Source of the DNA: Microbacterium sp. BR1
GTDB lineage: Bacteria > Actinomycetota > Actinomycetes > Actinomycetales > Microbacteriaceae
Assembly (NCBI RefSeq): GCF_002812725.1
Contig: NZ_NMUN01000004.1
Location: 434,001 to 498,000 of the forward strand
DNA: 64,000 nucleotides
Direction: 5' to 3'
A program made the translations under genes and the position numbers. This document shows positions 26,641 through 39,358 of the stretch, in pieces; the stretch's first letter is position 1, and every line of letters starts with the position of its first letter. A model generated the notes under the pieces. That model was not told where the DNA came from. It ran no database searches and saw only the letters and a program-made list of their open reading frames with translations.

Positions 26641-29619
26641 GTGACCTCTCCCTCCGTCGATCGTCCCAGATTCGACGCGCCGTCGGCGTCCACGTGGCGC
26701 AGTCTCGTCGAGGTGGGAGATGCCGCCGGCGGTATTCCGCTCGCGCTCGGTATCGAGTTGCGCCAGCGCACGCCCTATCGTTCGGACGACTGGGCGCCAC
26801 GACGCATCGACACCGTCCACCCGCGCGGCCTGATGGGCCGCCGTGACGATCTGTCATTGGGTGTGCGTCCGCTCATGCGCAGCGCGAACACGGGTGCCTG
26901 GATCAAAGGACGGGTTTCGTGGGATTCGGTGCGGCGCCCCGGACAGGACTTCGACGCCGCTCACGTCCGCTGGTTCGCCGAGCTCGCGACGCTCCTGCTC
27001 GGCGTGCGAACGGTCGGGCCCTTCGCCGACCCGGGGGAGTGGCTGACACTCGACCCTGTCGAATCCAGCCTGTTCTGGCCGCACCTGCGGGCCGCACGCG
27101 CGGTCGGGATCCCCCTCGTCTCGACGAGCGAGCAGCAGACCGTGCTCCTTGCACACGAGGCCTCGGCGGCGATCGACGTGACGAATGCCGGCGAGGCGCT
27201 GCGGATCCGCGCTCGGGTCGTCGTCGACGGCGTTCCTGCCGAGGACTCGGTCATCCGCCCGATCGGGCACATCGGCGTCTACGTCGCCGGGCTCGATCGC
27301 GACCCGCTGCCGCTCGTGCTCGCCCCCTGCCGGCTGCCGGAGGCGACGCGCGCCCTCCTCGGCCAGGACGAGGGCCTGCTGATCCCCGGTGAGGAGCGCG
27401 AGGAGTTCCTCGCGGACGGACTGCCGCGCCTGGTGCGGCGCGCGCGGGTGACCGCGGGCCGAGGCATCACGGTCCCGACCCCGCCGAAACCGACCGCGGT
27501 GATCACGACGGACTTCGGTGACGATGACGTCGAGTACCGGATCGAATGGTCCTACCCCGGGCTCACGCGCCTTACGTACGCGCCCGCGCCGCACCCCGAC
27601 CGCGAGCTCGACGCGGAGGTCGACATCGGGTCTGATCTGGAGGCCGTCTGGCGCGGCGCATCCGATGCGCCCTTCGCACCGACCGGGCGCCTGCGGGGCG
27701 TCGACGCCGCCGAGTTCGCGACCAGCATCCTGCCTGTCTGGTCGGCGCTCGACCGGGTCCGGGTCGAGGGGAACGCGCCCCGTCGCGTCTACACAGAACT
27801 GACCGGGGATCCCGCGATCAGTGTCAGCACGCTCGAGACGACCGATCCGGACTGGTTCGAACTCGGGGTACTCGTGACGATCGACGGGCGCGCGGTGCCC
27901 TTCGGCCCGCTGTTTCGCGCGCTCGTGCGGGGACGCAAGAAGATGCTGCTCTCGGACGGGGCATACTTCTCGCTCGCGCACCCGGCGCTGCAGCGGCTGC
28001 GCGACCTCATCGACGAGGCCGGCGAACTGGCGGAGTGGGAGACCGCGCCGCGCATCAACCGGCACCAGACCGATCTGTGGAGCGAGTTCGAAGACCTCGC
28101 GGACCAGTCCGTGCCCGCCATCACCTGGCGCGAGCTCGCCGCGGGACTTCGCGGCACCGAGACCGTGCCGCACACCCCGCCGCCGATCGGGCTCGAAGCG
28201 ACGCTGCGCCCTTACCAGCAGGCGGGCTTCGACTGGCTCGTGTTCCTCTGGCGCAACCGTCTGGGCGGGATCCTCGGCGATGACATGGGCCTCGGCAAGA
28301 CCGTGCAACTGCTCGCTCTCGCCGCCCACACCCGCGAGCGGGGCGAGCGGCGTCCCCTGCTGGTCGTGGCTCCGACCTCGGTGGTCGGGTCGTGGGCCGC
28401 GGAAGCCGCACGGTTCACCCCGGATCTGCGCGTGCGGGTCGTCGATGCCACGAGCGCGAAGCGCGGCTCGTCTCTGGCCGAAGCGGTGACGGATGCCGAC
28501 ATCGTGCTGACCTCGTACGCCCTGGTCCGCCTCGACCGCGAAGAGTTCGAGGGCATCGTGTGGTCGGTCGTGATCCTGGACGAGGCGCAGTTCGTCAAGA
28601 ACCCGCGCACCCAGCTCCACCGAGCTGTGGCCGAACTGCGCGCCGACTCCGTCTTCGCCGCCACCGGGACTCCGCTCGAGAACGGGCTGTCGGACCTGTG
28701 GGCCCTGTTGGCGCTCACCGCCCCGGGCCTGTTCCCGTCGGCCCCGCGGTTCGCCGAGGCGTACGTCAAACCCATCGAGCAGGGCAAGGTCCCGGAGAAC
28801 GAGGAGGGAGGGCAGTTCCGCGCCGCGCGGCTCGCGCGGTTGCGCCGACGCATCCGTCCTCTGCTGCTGCGGCGCACAAAGGCGCTGGTCGCGCCCGAAC
28901 TCCCCGAGAAGCAGGAGCTCGAGCTGCGGGTGACGCTCGATCCGCAGCATCGCGAGCTGTACGACCTGACCCTGCAGCGCGAGCGTCAGAAGGTGATGGG
29001 GCTGCTGCAGGACCTCGACCGCAACCGCGTCATCGTCTTCCGGTCGCTGACCCTGCTGCGAATGCTGAGTCTCTCGCCCGCGCTGATCGACGCCCGTCAC
29101 GCCGACATCCCGGCCAGCAAGCTCGATGCGCTGCTCGACCGACTCGTCGAGGTCGCCGCCGAGGGGCATCGGGCTCTGGTGTTCAGCCAGTTCACGTCGT
29201 TCCTGCGGCTCGCGGCGGACCGGCTGGACGCCGCCGGCATCGGCCATGCCTACCTCGATGGATCGACCCGGAACCGCACTGACGTCATCGAGCGGTTCCG
29301 CGAGGGCGACGCCCCCGCGTTCCTGATCAGCCTGAAGGCCGGAGGGTTCGGCCTCACGCTCACGGAGGCCGACTACGTGTTCGTCCTCGACCCGTGGTGG
29401 AACCCCGCGGCGGAAGCGCAAGCTGTCGACCGCGCGCATCGCATCGGACAGGACCGGCACGTGATCGTCTATCGCCTGATCGCCGCGGATACGATCGAAG
29501 AGAAGGTGCTCGCACTCCAACGGCGCAAAGCCCGGCTCTTCGACGCCGTGGTCGATGACGGTGCGCTCTTCGCGCAGGACCTGACGGCAGACGACATCCG
29601 CTCTCTGCTCGACGGGTGA
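26641..29619 (+). CDS. SNF2-family DEAD/DEAH-box helicase (HelZ-like)
   Basis: The 992-residue protein is a bacterial SNF2 ATPase. The N-terminal 500 residues have no recognised enzyme motif. Residues about 400-510 resemble the SNF2-associated domain seen in such helicases. The motor follows: Walker A at 546-554 (GDDMGLGKT), a DEAQ box at 647-650 (ILDEAQ), TGTPLENGLSDLW, and the C-terminal lobe with VFSQFTSFLRL and motif VI QAVDRAHRIGQ (927-937). SNF2 proteins translocate on DNA and remodel protein-DNA complexes; the substrate here is unknown. No SWIM zinc finger is seen. GTG 26641 starts 18 bp after nusB. Confidence 0.88.
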   Translation: MTSPSVDRPRFDAPSASTWRSLVEVGDAAGGIPLALGIELRQRTPYRSDDWAPRRIDTVHPRGLMGRRDDLSLGVRPLMRSANTGAWIKGRVSWDSVRRPGQDFDAAHVRWFAELATLLLGVRTVGPFADPGEWLTLDPVESSLFWPHLRAARAVGIPLVSTSEQQTVLLAHEASAAIDVTNAGEALRIRARVVVDGVPAEDSVIRPIGHIGVYVAGLDRDPLPLVLAPCRLPEATRALLGQDEGLLIPGEEREEFLADGLPRLVRRARVTAGRGITVPTPPKPTAVITTDFGDDDVEYRIEWSYPGLTRLTYAPAPHPDRELDAEVDIGSDLEAVWRGASDAPFAPTGRLRGVDAAEFATSILPVWSALDRVRVEGNAPRRVYTELTGDPAISVSTLETTDPDWFELGVLVTIDGRAVPFGPLFRALVRGRKKMLLSDGAYFSLAHPALQRLRDLIDEAGELAEWETAPRINRHQTDLWSEFEDLADQSVPAITWRELAAGLRGTETVPHTPPPIGLEATLRPYQQAGFDWLVFLWRNRLGGILGDDMGLGKTVQLLALAAHTRERGERRPLLVVAPTSVVGSWAAEAARFTPDLRVRVVDATSAKRGSSLAEAVTDADIVLTSYALVRLDREEFEGIVWSVVILDEAQFVKNPRTQLHRAVAELRADSVFAATGTPLENGLSDLWALLALTAPGLFPSAPRFAEAYVKPIEQGKVPENEEGGQFRAARLARLRRRIRPLLLRRTKALVAPELPEKQELELRVTLDPQHRELYDLTLQRERQKVMGLLQDLDRNRVIVFRSLTLLRMLSLSPALIDARHADIPASKLDALLDRLVEVAAEGHRALVFSQFTSFLRLAADRLDAAGIGHAYLDGSTRNRTDVIERFREGDAPAFLISLKAGGFGLTLTEADYVFVLDPWWNPAAEAQAVDRAHRIGQDRHVIVYRLIAADTIEEKVLALQRRKARLFDAVVDDGALFAQDLTADDIRSLLDG

Positions 29620-29634
29620 TCGTGCCGCCCTGCT

Positions 29635-29698
29635 CGCGGCGTCGTTTTGTCACGGCATCGTTTTGTCGCGGCGTCGTTTTGTCACGGTGCCGTTCACC
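29635..29698. repeat. 16-bp tandem repeat, three copies plus a partial fourth
   Basis: The units start at 29635, 29651 and 29667 and read (C)(G/A)CGGC(G/A)TCGTTTTGT; units 1 and 3 are identical, and unit 2 differs at two positions. A degraded fourth unit spans 29683-29698. The TTTTGT cores are unusually AT-rich for this DNA. The array starts 15 bp after the SNF2 stop and ends 55 bp before the next gene, so it could be operator sites or a spent repeat. It cannot form a hairpin and is not a standard terminator. Confidence 0.75.
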
Positions 29699-29753
29699 GG
29701 GGTCTCAGGACCCCGCGCGTAGACTCGAGGGCTGTCGGACAGGAAGGGCAGAC

Positions 29754-31358
29754 ATGCGCATCACGGGCCTCGGCCATGCGGGAATGTTCATCGAGACGCT
29801 CGGCGGATCCATCCTCTGCGACCCGGTGATCGGCCCGAGCTTCTTCGGCTCGTGGTTCCCGTTCCCCGACAACCGGGCGCTGGACTGGGAACGCTTCGGC
29901 GCCGCCGACTTCCTGTACATCTCGCACCGGCACCGTGACCACTTCGACCCGCGGATGCTCGAACGTTACGTCCGCAAGGACATCGCGGTCCTGCTGCCCG
30001 ACTACCCGACCGACGACCTCGAGAACGATCTGCGCGCGCTCGGGTACGAGAACATCGTCTACACCCCGAACGGGGAGACACTGAAGTTCGGTGAGCTGAA
30101 GATCATGGTGACGCCCCTGCGCGCCCCCAGCGACGGTCCCATCGGGGACTCGTCCCTCAGCGTCGACGACGGCACCGCCAGCATCCTGAACCAGAACGAC
30201 TCGCACCCGCTCGACCTCGAGAAGCTGCTGTCGTTCTCGAAGCCCGAGGCGTACTTCACGCAGGTGTCGGGGGCGATCTGGTGGCCCATGGTCTACGACC
30301 TGCCGCAGGACTCGAAGCAGCACTTCGCGCAGCTCAAGCGCGACGCGCAGAACAAGCGCGCGATGTACTACATCGAGAAGGTCGACGCCCCGCACGTGTT
30401 CCCGATGGCGGGGCCGCCCATGTTCCTGCGCGAGGAGCTGTTCCGCTACAACGGCTACGGCGAGCAGGACGACTCGATCTTCACCGACTCGCGCCAGTTC
30501 CTCGAGCACATGGCGGAGGTCCGTCCGGAGCAGAAGGGCCATCTCTTCATCCCCGGGACGCAGGTCGACCTCAACCACGGCGAGCTCGAGGTCACGCAGA
30601 CGCTCTACAGCGAGGCCGAGATCGAGCACATCTACGGCGAGAAGTGGGACTACCTCGCCGAGCAGCGCGACTCCCGCCAGGACGAGGTGCGCGCGGAGGA
30701 GGCGTCCCGCGCCCCCGTTTTGCCGCCCGAGGAGATGCTCGCAGCGATCAAGTCCTGGTGGGAACCGCTGCTGCGCCGGGCCCGCACGATCCGGGACGGG
30801 GTCGGCGGCAACGTCCGGTTCCGCATCGGGGACCTCGACATGGTCGTGGACTTCCCCAAGGCGAAGGTGCGCGAGTACGCCGGCGAGGAGTGCATCTACT
30901 GGTACACGATCCCGGCGGACCTGGTGTCGACGAACATCCGCGATCACGAGATCGACTGGTCGAACTCGATCTTCCTGTCGATGGAGTTCGAGGTCGGCCG
31001 CAGCGGCAAGTTCAACGAGTTCCTCACGACGTTCCTCAAGTGCCTCTCGCGCGACCGGATCGAGTACGTCGAGAACTGGTACGCCGAGCAGTCGGACCAG
31101 ACCGAGGACGTTCAGCTCGGCGACTGGGTCGTGCAGCGCCGCTGCCCGCACCTGCGCGCCGACCTGACCAAGACGGGCAAGATCGAGGACGGCGTGCTCA
31201 CGTGCAGCCTCCACGACTGGAAGTGGGACCTGACGTCGGGTCGCTGCCTGACGTCGCAGGGTCACCCGATCCGGGCGCACGCGACCCCCGACGCGACCGA
31301 TGTGCTGGACGCGGACGCTGTTTCTGGGCCCGGAGCATCCGCTCCCGCCGCCGTCTGA
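29754..31358 (+). CDS. metallo-beta-lactamase fold plus C-terminal Rieske [2Fe-2S] protein
   Basis: The 534-residue protein combines two metal domains. The N-terminal half is a metallo-beta-lactamase fold with H58, H60, D62 and H63 in SHRHRDHFD, preceded by ITGLGHAGMFIET. The C-terminus is a Rieske domain with C464-P-H466, 17 residues, then C484-x2-H487, followed by DWKWDLTSGRC. The nearest known combination is CMP-Neu5Ac hydroxylase, which has the Rieske domain first; here the order is reversed. The substrate is unknown, and an oxidoreductase or hydroxylase role is inference. The ATG has AGGAAGGG upstream and a TAGACT -10 at 29720-29725. It appears monocistronic. Confidence 0.8.
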   Translation: MRITGLGHAGMFIETLGGSILCDPVIGPSFFGSWFPFPDNRALDWERFGAADFLYISHRHRDHFDPRMLERYVRKDIAVLLPDYPTDDLENDLRALGYENIVYTPNGETLKFGELKIMVTPLRAPSDGPIGDSSLSVDDGTASILNQNDSHPLDLEKLLSFSKPEAYFTQVSGAIWWPMVYDLPQDSKQHFAQLKRDAQNKRAMYYIEKVDAPHVFPMAGPPMFLREELFRYNGYGEQDDSIFTDSRQFLEHMAEVRPEQKGHLFIPGTQVDLNHGELEVTQTLYSEAEIEHIYGEKWDYLAEQRDSRQDEVRAEEASRAPVLPPEEMLAAIKSWWEPLLRRARTIRDGVGGNVRFRIGDLDMVVDFPKAKVREYAGEECIYWYTIPADLVSTNIRDHEIDWSNSIFLSMEFEVGRSGKFNEFLTTFLKCLSRDRIEYVENWYAEQSDQTEDVQLGDWVVQRRCPHLRADLTKTGKIEDGVLTCSLHDWKWDLTSGRCLTSQGHPIRAHATPDATDVLDADAVSGPGASAPAAV

Positions 31359-31370
31359 CCCTCTCATCTC

Positions 31371-31441
31371 GGCGAAACACCCTTTCTGCGGCGAAACACC
31401 ACACGACACAGGGTGTTTCGCCGCACGATGGGTGTTTCGGC
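31371..31441. repeat. four-arm GGCGAAACACC repeat forming alternative hairpins
   Basis: Two direct copies of GGCGAAACACC (31371-31382 and 31390-31400) face two inverted copies (31411-31422 and 31430-31441). The inner pair is a perfect 14-bp inverted repeat (31387-31400 with 31412-31425) around an 11-nt loop, and the outer pair matches with one mismatch. It lies 12 bp after the Rieske gene and ahead of the pyr promoter. It could terminate the upstream gene, but there is no U-tract and the doubled arms are more elaborate than a normal terminator. Confidence 0.7.
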
Positions 31442-31484
31442 GTCGGTGGGGCCGTGAGCGAGACAACGGACGCGCGAGGTCCGG

Positions 31485-31490
31485 TAGGGT
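31485..31490 (+). promoter_or_regulatory. -10 element of the pyr operon
   Basis: TAGGGT lies about 60 bp upstream of the pyrR ATG and matches the local -10 pattern. Initiation near 31497 would place the PyrR-binding loop about 18 nt into the mRNA. A recognisable -35 hexamer is not evident. Confidence 0.45.
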
Positions 31491-31514
31491 AGACAGGCAC
31501 AGCAACCTTTAACA

Positions 31515-31530
31515 CCGTCCCGTGAGGCGG
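31515..31530 (+). promoter_or_regulatory. PyrR-binding RNA stem-loop in the pyr operon leader
   Basis: CCGTCCCGTGAGGCGG folds into a stem (CCGUC/GGCGG, including one G-U pair) with the loop CCGUGA, and it contains the UCCNGNGAGGY core recognised by PyrR. It is immediately followed by AGAAGGGAG, the ribosome binding site of pyrR, with the ATG at 31546. This arrangement fits translational repression, in which UMP-bound PyrR stabilises the loop and hides the ribosome binding site, as shown for mycobacteria. There is no Bacillus-style terminator/antiterminator pair. Confidence 0.75.
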
Positions 31531-31545
31531 AGAAGGGAGCGGCAC

Positions 31546-32076
31546 ATGAGCACGCGAACCGTGCTGCACGAGGCCGACATCGCACGAGCCCTGACCCGGA
31601 TCTCTCACGAGATCCTCGAGTCCAACAGGGGAGCGGACGGGTTGATCCTTCTCGGGATCCCCACTCGCGGTGTGACTCTCGCCCATCGCATCGGGACGCT
31701 CGTCTCGGAGTTCAGCGGCACGACCGTCCCGGTCGGCGCGCTCGACGTGACGATGTACCGCGACGACCTCTCCCGCAACCCGACACGCACGCCGCAGCCC
31801 ACGTCGATCCCGGCGGGCGGCATCGACGGCAAGACGGTCGTGCTGGTGGACGACGTACTGTTCTCGGGGCGGAGCATCCGCGCCGCCCTCGACGCACTCC
31901 AGGACATCGGACGACCCGCGGCGGTTCGCCTCGCAACCCTGATCGATCGGGGGCACCGCGAGCTGCCCATCCGCCCCGACTTCGTCGGCAAGAACCTCCC
32001 GAGCGCCCGCGAGGAACGCGTGAACGTGCGCCTCGCCGAGACGGACGGCATCGAAGAGGTGACGGTCGGCTCATGA
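31546..32076 (+). CDS. pyrR: bifunctional pyr operon regulator/uracil phosphoribosyltransferase PyrR
   Basis: PyrR binds pyr mRNA when UMP is high and often retains uracil phosphoribosyltransferase activity. The 176-residue protein has the PRPP-binding motif [18 protein letters not shown] and the PyrR segment [14 protein letters not shown]. The ATG at 31546 sits just after a GGGAG that overlaps the PyrR loop, consistent with autoregulation. It is the first of eight overlapping genes (pyrR-pyrB-pyrC-hyp-carA-carB-pyrF-gmk). Confidence 0.95.
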   Translation: MSTRTVLHEADIARALTRISHEILESNRGADGLILLGIPTRGVTLAHRIGTLVSEFSGTTVPVGALDVTMYRDDLSRNPTRTPQPTSIPAGGIDGKTVVLVDDVLFSGRSIRAALDALQDIGRPAAVRLATLIDRGHRELPIRPDFVGKNLPSAREERVNVRLAETDGIEEVTVGS

Positions 32077-33065
32077 GGCACCTTCTCGACACCCAGACAC
32101 TGGACCGCGCGCTCGCCCTCGAGATCCTCGACGTCGCCGAGGACATGGCCGATACACAGCGGCGTGAGATCAAGAAGCTGCCGACGCTGCGCGGCAAGAC
32201 GATCGTCAACCTCTTCTTCGAGGATTCGACGCGCACGCGCATCTCGTTCGAGGCCGCCGCGAAGCGCCTGAGCTCCGATGTGATCAACTTCGCCGCCAAG
32301 GGCTCGAGCGTGTCGAAGGGCGAGAGCCTGCAGGACACCGCCCAGACCCTGCAGGCGATGGGAGCCGACGCGGTCGTGATCCGGCACGGAGCATCCGGCG
32401 CTCCGCGCACACTCGCCTCGAGCGGCTGGATCACCGCGGGCGTCGTCAACGCCGGCGACGGCACCCACGAGCACCCGACACAGGCTCTTCTCGACGCGTT
32501 CACGATCCGCAAGCGCACGTTCGGCGACGACAGCCGCGGGCGCGATCTGGCGGGTCTGAAGGTCACGATCGTCGGCGACGTGCTGCACTCGCGCGTCGCC
32601 CGCTCGAACGTGTGGCTGCTGTCGACCCTCGGCGCCGACGTCACGCTGGTCGCCCCGCCGACGCTCGTGCCGCAGGATGTCTCGGCCTGGCCGGCGCGCA
32701 TCGTGTACGACCTTGACGAGGCCATCGCGGCCGGGCCGGATGCGCTCATGATGCTGCGCATTCAACTCGAGCGGATGGGGGCAGCGTTTTTCCCCACCGA
32801 GCGGGAGTATTCGCGCCGCTGGGGCCTCGACCCGCGGCGCCTGGCGTCCCTGCCCGCGGATACGATGGTCATGCATCCCGGGCCGATGAATCGCGGCCTC
32901 GAGATCTCGGCGGCCGCCGCCGACTCGCCCCGCTCGACCGTTCTCGAACAGGTATCGAACGGCGTGTCCGTGCGGATGGCGGTGCTGTACCTGCTGCTCG
33001 CGGGGGAGCGCCCCGGCTTGGACGAACGCACGACGACTGCCATGACGACGAAGGAGGAGAGATGA
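32073..33065 (+). CDS. pyrB: aspartate carbamoyltransferase catalytic subunit
   Basis: PyrB joins carbamoyl phosphate and aspartate, the committed step of pyrimidine synthesis. The 330-residue protein has the carbamoyl phosphate motif [13 protein letters not shown], the lysine in SVSKGESL, the HPTQALLD motif and the aspartate-binding MHPGPMNRG. There is no pyrI regulatory subunit, as usual in Actinobacteria. Both ends overlap neighbours by 4 bp. Confidence 0.97.
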   Translation: MRHLLDTQTLDRALALEILDVAEDMADTQRREIKKLPTLRGKTIVNLFFEDSTRTRISFEAAAKRLSSDVINFAAKGSSVSKGESLQDTAQTLQAMGADAVVIRHGASGAPRTLASSGWITAGVVNAGDGTHEHPTQALLDAFTIRKRTFGDDSRGRDLAGLKVTIVGDVLHSRVARSNVWLLSTLGADVTLVAPPTLVPQDVSAWPARIVYDLDEAIAAGPDALMMLRIQLERMGAAFFPTEREYSRRWGLDPRRLASLPADTMVMHPGPMNRGLEISAAAADSPRSTVLEQVSNGVSVRMAVLYLLLAGERPGLDERTTTAMTTKEER

Positions 33066-34378
33066 GCGAAGTCCTCCTCATCGCCGGTGCCCGCATCGAG
33101 GGCGGCGACGCCACGGACCTGATCGTCGAAGACGGACGGATCACGGATGTCGGCGCGGGCCTCAGCCGCGCGGGCGCGACGCGCATCGACGCGGACGGCC
33201 TCATCGCCCTGCCGGGCCTGGTCGACCTGCACACGCACCTGCGCGAGCCCGGGTACGAGGCATCCGAGACCATCCTCACCGGCACGCGGGCGGCTGCCGC
33301 GGGCGGCTTCACCGCCGTCTTCGCGATGCCGAACACCTCGCCCGTCGCCGATACGGCCGGAGTCGTCGAGCAGGAGCTTGCGCTCGGCGAGGCTGCCGGC
33401 TACGCGACCGTGCAGCCGATCGGCGCCGTCACGGTCGGGCAGAAGGGCGAGCGCCTGGCCGAGCTCGGCGCCATGGCCGATTCCCGCGCCCGCGTCCGCG
33501 TCTTCAGCGACGACGGCTTCTGCGTCTGGGACCCGCTGATCATGCGCCGGGCGCTCGAGTACGTGAAGGCGTTCGGCGGGGTCATCGCGCAGCACGCGCA
33601 GGACCCGCGGCTCACCGAGGGCGCTCAGATGAACGAGGGCTCGGTCTCGGCCGAACTCGGACTGACCGGATGGCCGGCCGTCGCGGAAGAGTCGATCATC
33701 GCTCGCGACGTCCTGCTGGCCGAGCACGTCGGCTCGCGCCTGCACGTGTGCCACCTGTCCACGGCCGGATCGGTCGACATCATCCGCTGGGCCAAGAAGC
33801 GGGGTATAGACGTGACGGCGGAGGTCACGCCGCACCACCTGCTGCTGACCGACGAGCTCGTCCGGGGCTACGACGCGCGCTACAAGGTCAATCCGCCCCT
33901 GCGCCGCGAAGAGGACGTGCTCGCCGTCCGCGAGGGACTGGCCGACGGCACGATCGACATCGTCGCGACCGACCACGCCCCGCATCCGGCCGAGAACAAG
34001 AGCTGCGAATGGGCGGCCGCCGCAAACGGGATGGTGGGGCTCGAGAGCGCACTGCGGGTCGTGCACACCGCCATGGTCGAGACCGGCCTGTTGGACTGGG
34101 CCGATGTCGCCCGCGTCATGTCGTACACACCGGCGCGCATCGGAATGCTCGAGGGACATGGAACGCCCCTCGCCGCCGGCCAGCCCGCCGAGCTGACGCT
34201 CTACGACCCCCACGCGCGCGAGGTGTTCGGCGCATCCGATCTGCACGGTCTGAGCGCGAACTCGCCGTACCTCGGTCGGGCGCTGCCGGGACGGGTGCTC
34301 TGGACGATCCACCGCGGTCGCCCGACGCTCGCCGACGGCGCGCTCGTCGCCGACCTGGCCCCGGGGGTGTCGGCATGA
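33062..34378 (+). CDS. pyrC: dihydroorotase
   Basis: PyrC cyclises carbamoyl aspartate to dihydroorotate. The 438-residue amidohydrolase has the metal ligands in [10 protein letters not shown], a later histidine in ICHVCHLS-like context (LHVCHLSTA), and the catalytic aspartate in ATDHAPH. It is a class I, long-type enzyme. ATG 33062 overlaps the pyrB stop, and an AGGAG is present upstream (GAAGGAGAG). Confidence 0.96.
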   Translation: MSEVLLIAGARIEGGDATDLIVEDGRITDVGAGLSRAGATRIDADGLIALPGLVDLHTHLREPGYEASETILTGTRAAAAGGFTAVFAMPNTSPVADTAGVVEQELALGEAAGYATVQPIGAVTVGQKGERLAELGAMADSRARVRVFSDDGFCVWDPLIMRRALEYVKAFGGVIAQHAQDPRLTEGAQMNEGSVSAELGLTGWPAVAEESIIARDVLLAEHVGSRLHVCHLSTAGSVDIIRWAKKRGIDVTAEVTPHHLLLTDELVRGYDARYKVNPPLRREEDVLAVREGLADGTIDIVATDHAPHPAENKSCEWAAAANGMVGLESALRVVHTAMVETGLLDWADVARVMSYTPARIGMLEGHGTPLAAGQPAELTLYDPHAREVFGASDLHGLSANSPYLGRALPGRVLWTIHRGRPTLADGALVADLAPGVSA

Positions 34379-34920
34379 CCCTCGGTGCCGCTCTCGCGAT
34401 CATGATCGGGTTCGGTGTGCTCGTGCTCGCCGGCATCGCGTGGGGATGGTCACGTCGGATCCGGCGAGACAGGGGCCTCGCGGCCCCCACGGACGTTCCG
34501 GCCCGCTTCGTCGCCGAGGCATCCTTCTCGGGCCTGTACGTCGCGACGACACGGCACGAGAAGCCGCTCGATCGTCTCGCCATCCGCCACCTGCGGTATC
34601 GCGGACGCGTCGGGATCGAGATATCGCCCGCCGGCATCCTGCTGGCGATCACGGGCGAGCCGCCGGTCTTCCTGGCGGCATCCCGAATCGTCGGCGTCGA
34701 CCGCGCGACCTGGACGATCGACCGGGTCGTCGAACGCGATGGACTCGTTCGCCTGGCGTGGCGTGTCGAACCCGGCAGCGATCCGGAAAACGATCCCGAG
34801 ACGATCGCCGACTCGTACGTCCGAATGACGGGTGACGGACCCGGCGAAACCCCTGGTGAACTCGTCGCCGCCGTCACCCGCATCCTTCCCATGCCCACCC
34901 CGACAGGGAAAGCCGAATGA
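34375..34920 (+). CDS. pyr operon membrane-anchored conserved protein (Rv1382-type)
   Basis: The 181-residue product has one N-terminal membrane helix (about residues 4-26, [22 protein letters not shown]), a basic stop-transfer RRIRRDRG, and a soluble domain of about 130 residues rich in beta-type sequence, possibly a PH-like fold. The position between pyrC and carA is the same as that of the uncharacterised Rv1382 in Mycobacterium tuberculosis, so this is a conserved actinobacterial pyr operon component. It overlaps both neighbours by 4 bp. Its function is unknown. Confidence 0.85.
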   Translation: MTLGAALAIMIGFGVLVLAGIAWGWSRRIRRDRGLAAPTDVPARFVAEASFSGLYVATTRHEKPLDRLAIRHLRYRGRVGIEISPAGILLAITGEPPVFLAASRIVGVDRATWTIDRVVERDGLVRLAWRVEPGSDPENDPETIADSYVRMTGDGPGETPGELVAAVTRILPMPTPTGKAE

Positions 34921-36070
34921 TCTCGCACCTCACGACAGACCCCGCCGTCCTCGTCCTCGAAGACGGCACCCGCCACACCGGACGCGCCTACGGCGCGCGC
35001 GGAACGACGCTGGGCGAGGTCGTCTTCGCCACCGGCATGACCGGATACCAGGAGACGCTCACCGACCCCTCGTACGCGGGACAGATCGTGCTGCAGACGG
35101 CGCCGCACATCGGCAACACCGGGATGAACGACGAGGACCCCGAGTCCCGCCGCATCTGGGTGTCGGGATACATCGTGCGCGATCCTTCGCGCGTCGTGTC
35201 GAACTGGCGCGCGGACGAGTCGCTCGACGACGCGCTCGTGAACGACGACGTGGTGGGCATCAGCGGCATCGACACCCGTGCCGTCACCCGCCACATCCGT
35301 TCGGCGGGCAGCATGCGCGGCGGGATCTTCTCGGGCCCCGCCGCCGCGATCGAGCCCGACGAGCAGCTCCGCCTCGTGCGCGAGGCGCCCGCGATGGCCG
35401 GTCTCAACCTCTCGGCCGAGGTCTCGGTCTCGGCCGCAGAGGTCACCCCGGCCACGGGAGAGCGGATCGGCGCCCTCGCGGTGCTCGACCTCGGCGTCAA
35501 ACAGGCCACGATCCAGAACCTCGCCGACCGCGGGTTCGAGGTGCACGTGCTGCCGCAGGACGTCACTATCGAGCAGCTGCGCGCGATCGAGCCGGTCGCG
35601 GTCTTCTACTCCAACGGGCCCGGCGACCCCGCCGCATCCGGCGACCACATCGAGTTGCTGCGCGCCGTGCTCGATGACCGGCTGCCGTTCTTCGGCATCT
35701 GCTTCGGCAACCAGCTGCTCGGCCGCGCGCTCGGTCTCGGCACCTACAAGCTGCCGTTCGGTCACCGCGGGATCAACCAGCCCGTCCTCGACAAGCAGAC
35801 CGGCCGCGTCGAGATCACGGCGCACAACCACGGCTTCGCGGTCGAGGCACCCCTCGACGGTGTTTTCGACAGCCCCCAGGGCTACGGGCGCGTCGAGGTC
35901 AGCCACGTCGGCCTGAACGACCAGGTGGTCGAGGGTCTGCGGGCCCTCGACATCCCCGCCTTCAGCGTGCAGTACCACCCCGAAGCGGCGGCCGGCCCGC
36001 ACGACGCCAACTACCTCTTCGACCGCTTCCGCGACATGGTGCTCGCCGAGCAGAGCAAGGAAAAGAACTG

Positions 36071-36071
<1 letters not shown>
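34917..36071 (+). CDS. carA: carbamoyl-phosphate synthase small (glutaminase) subunit
   Basis: CarA hydrolyses glutamine and passes ammonia to CarB. The 384-residue protein has the N-terminal CPSase small-chain domain ([17 protein letters not shown]) and a C-terminal class I amidotransferase with C262 in FGICFGNQ, H354 and E356 in QYHPEA. The ATG overlaps the preceding stop by 4 bp, and its own stop overlaps carB as TGATG. Confidence 0.97.

Positions 36072-39354
<3,283 letters not shown>

Positions 39355-39358
<4 letters not shown>

Noticed and set aside
26854..29520. An 888-codon minus-strand open frame opposite the SNF2 helicase gene
   Set aside because: Same composition artefact; the plus strand carries clear helicase motifs throughout.
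29635..29698. The 16-bp repeat array as a CRISPR-like array or terminator
   Set aside because: There are no spacers between the units and no cas genes, and the array cannot form a hairpin.
31359..31545. A Bacillus-type attenuator for the pyr operon
   Set aside because: Only the PyrR loop next to the ribosome binding site is seen; the GGCGAAACACC hairpins lie upstream of the promoter and have no U-tract.
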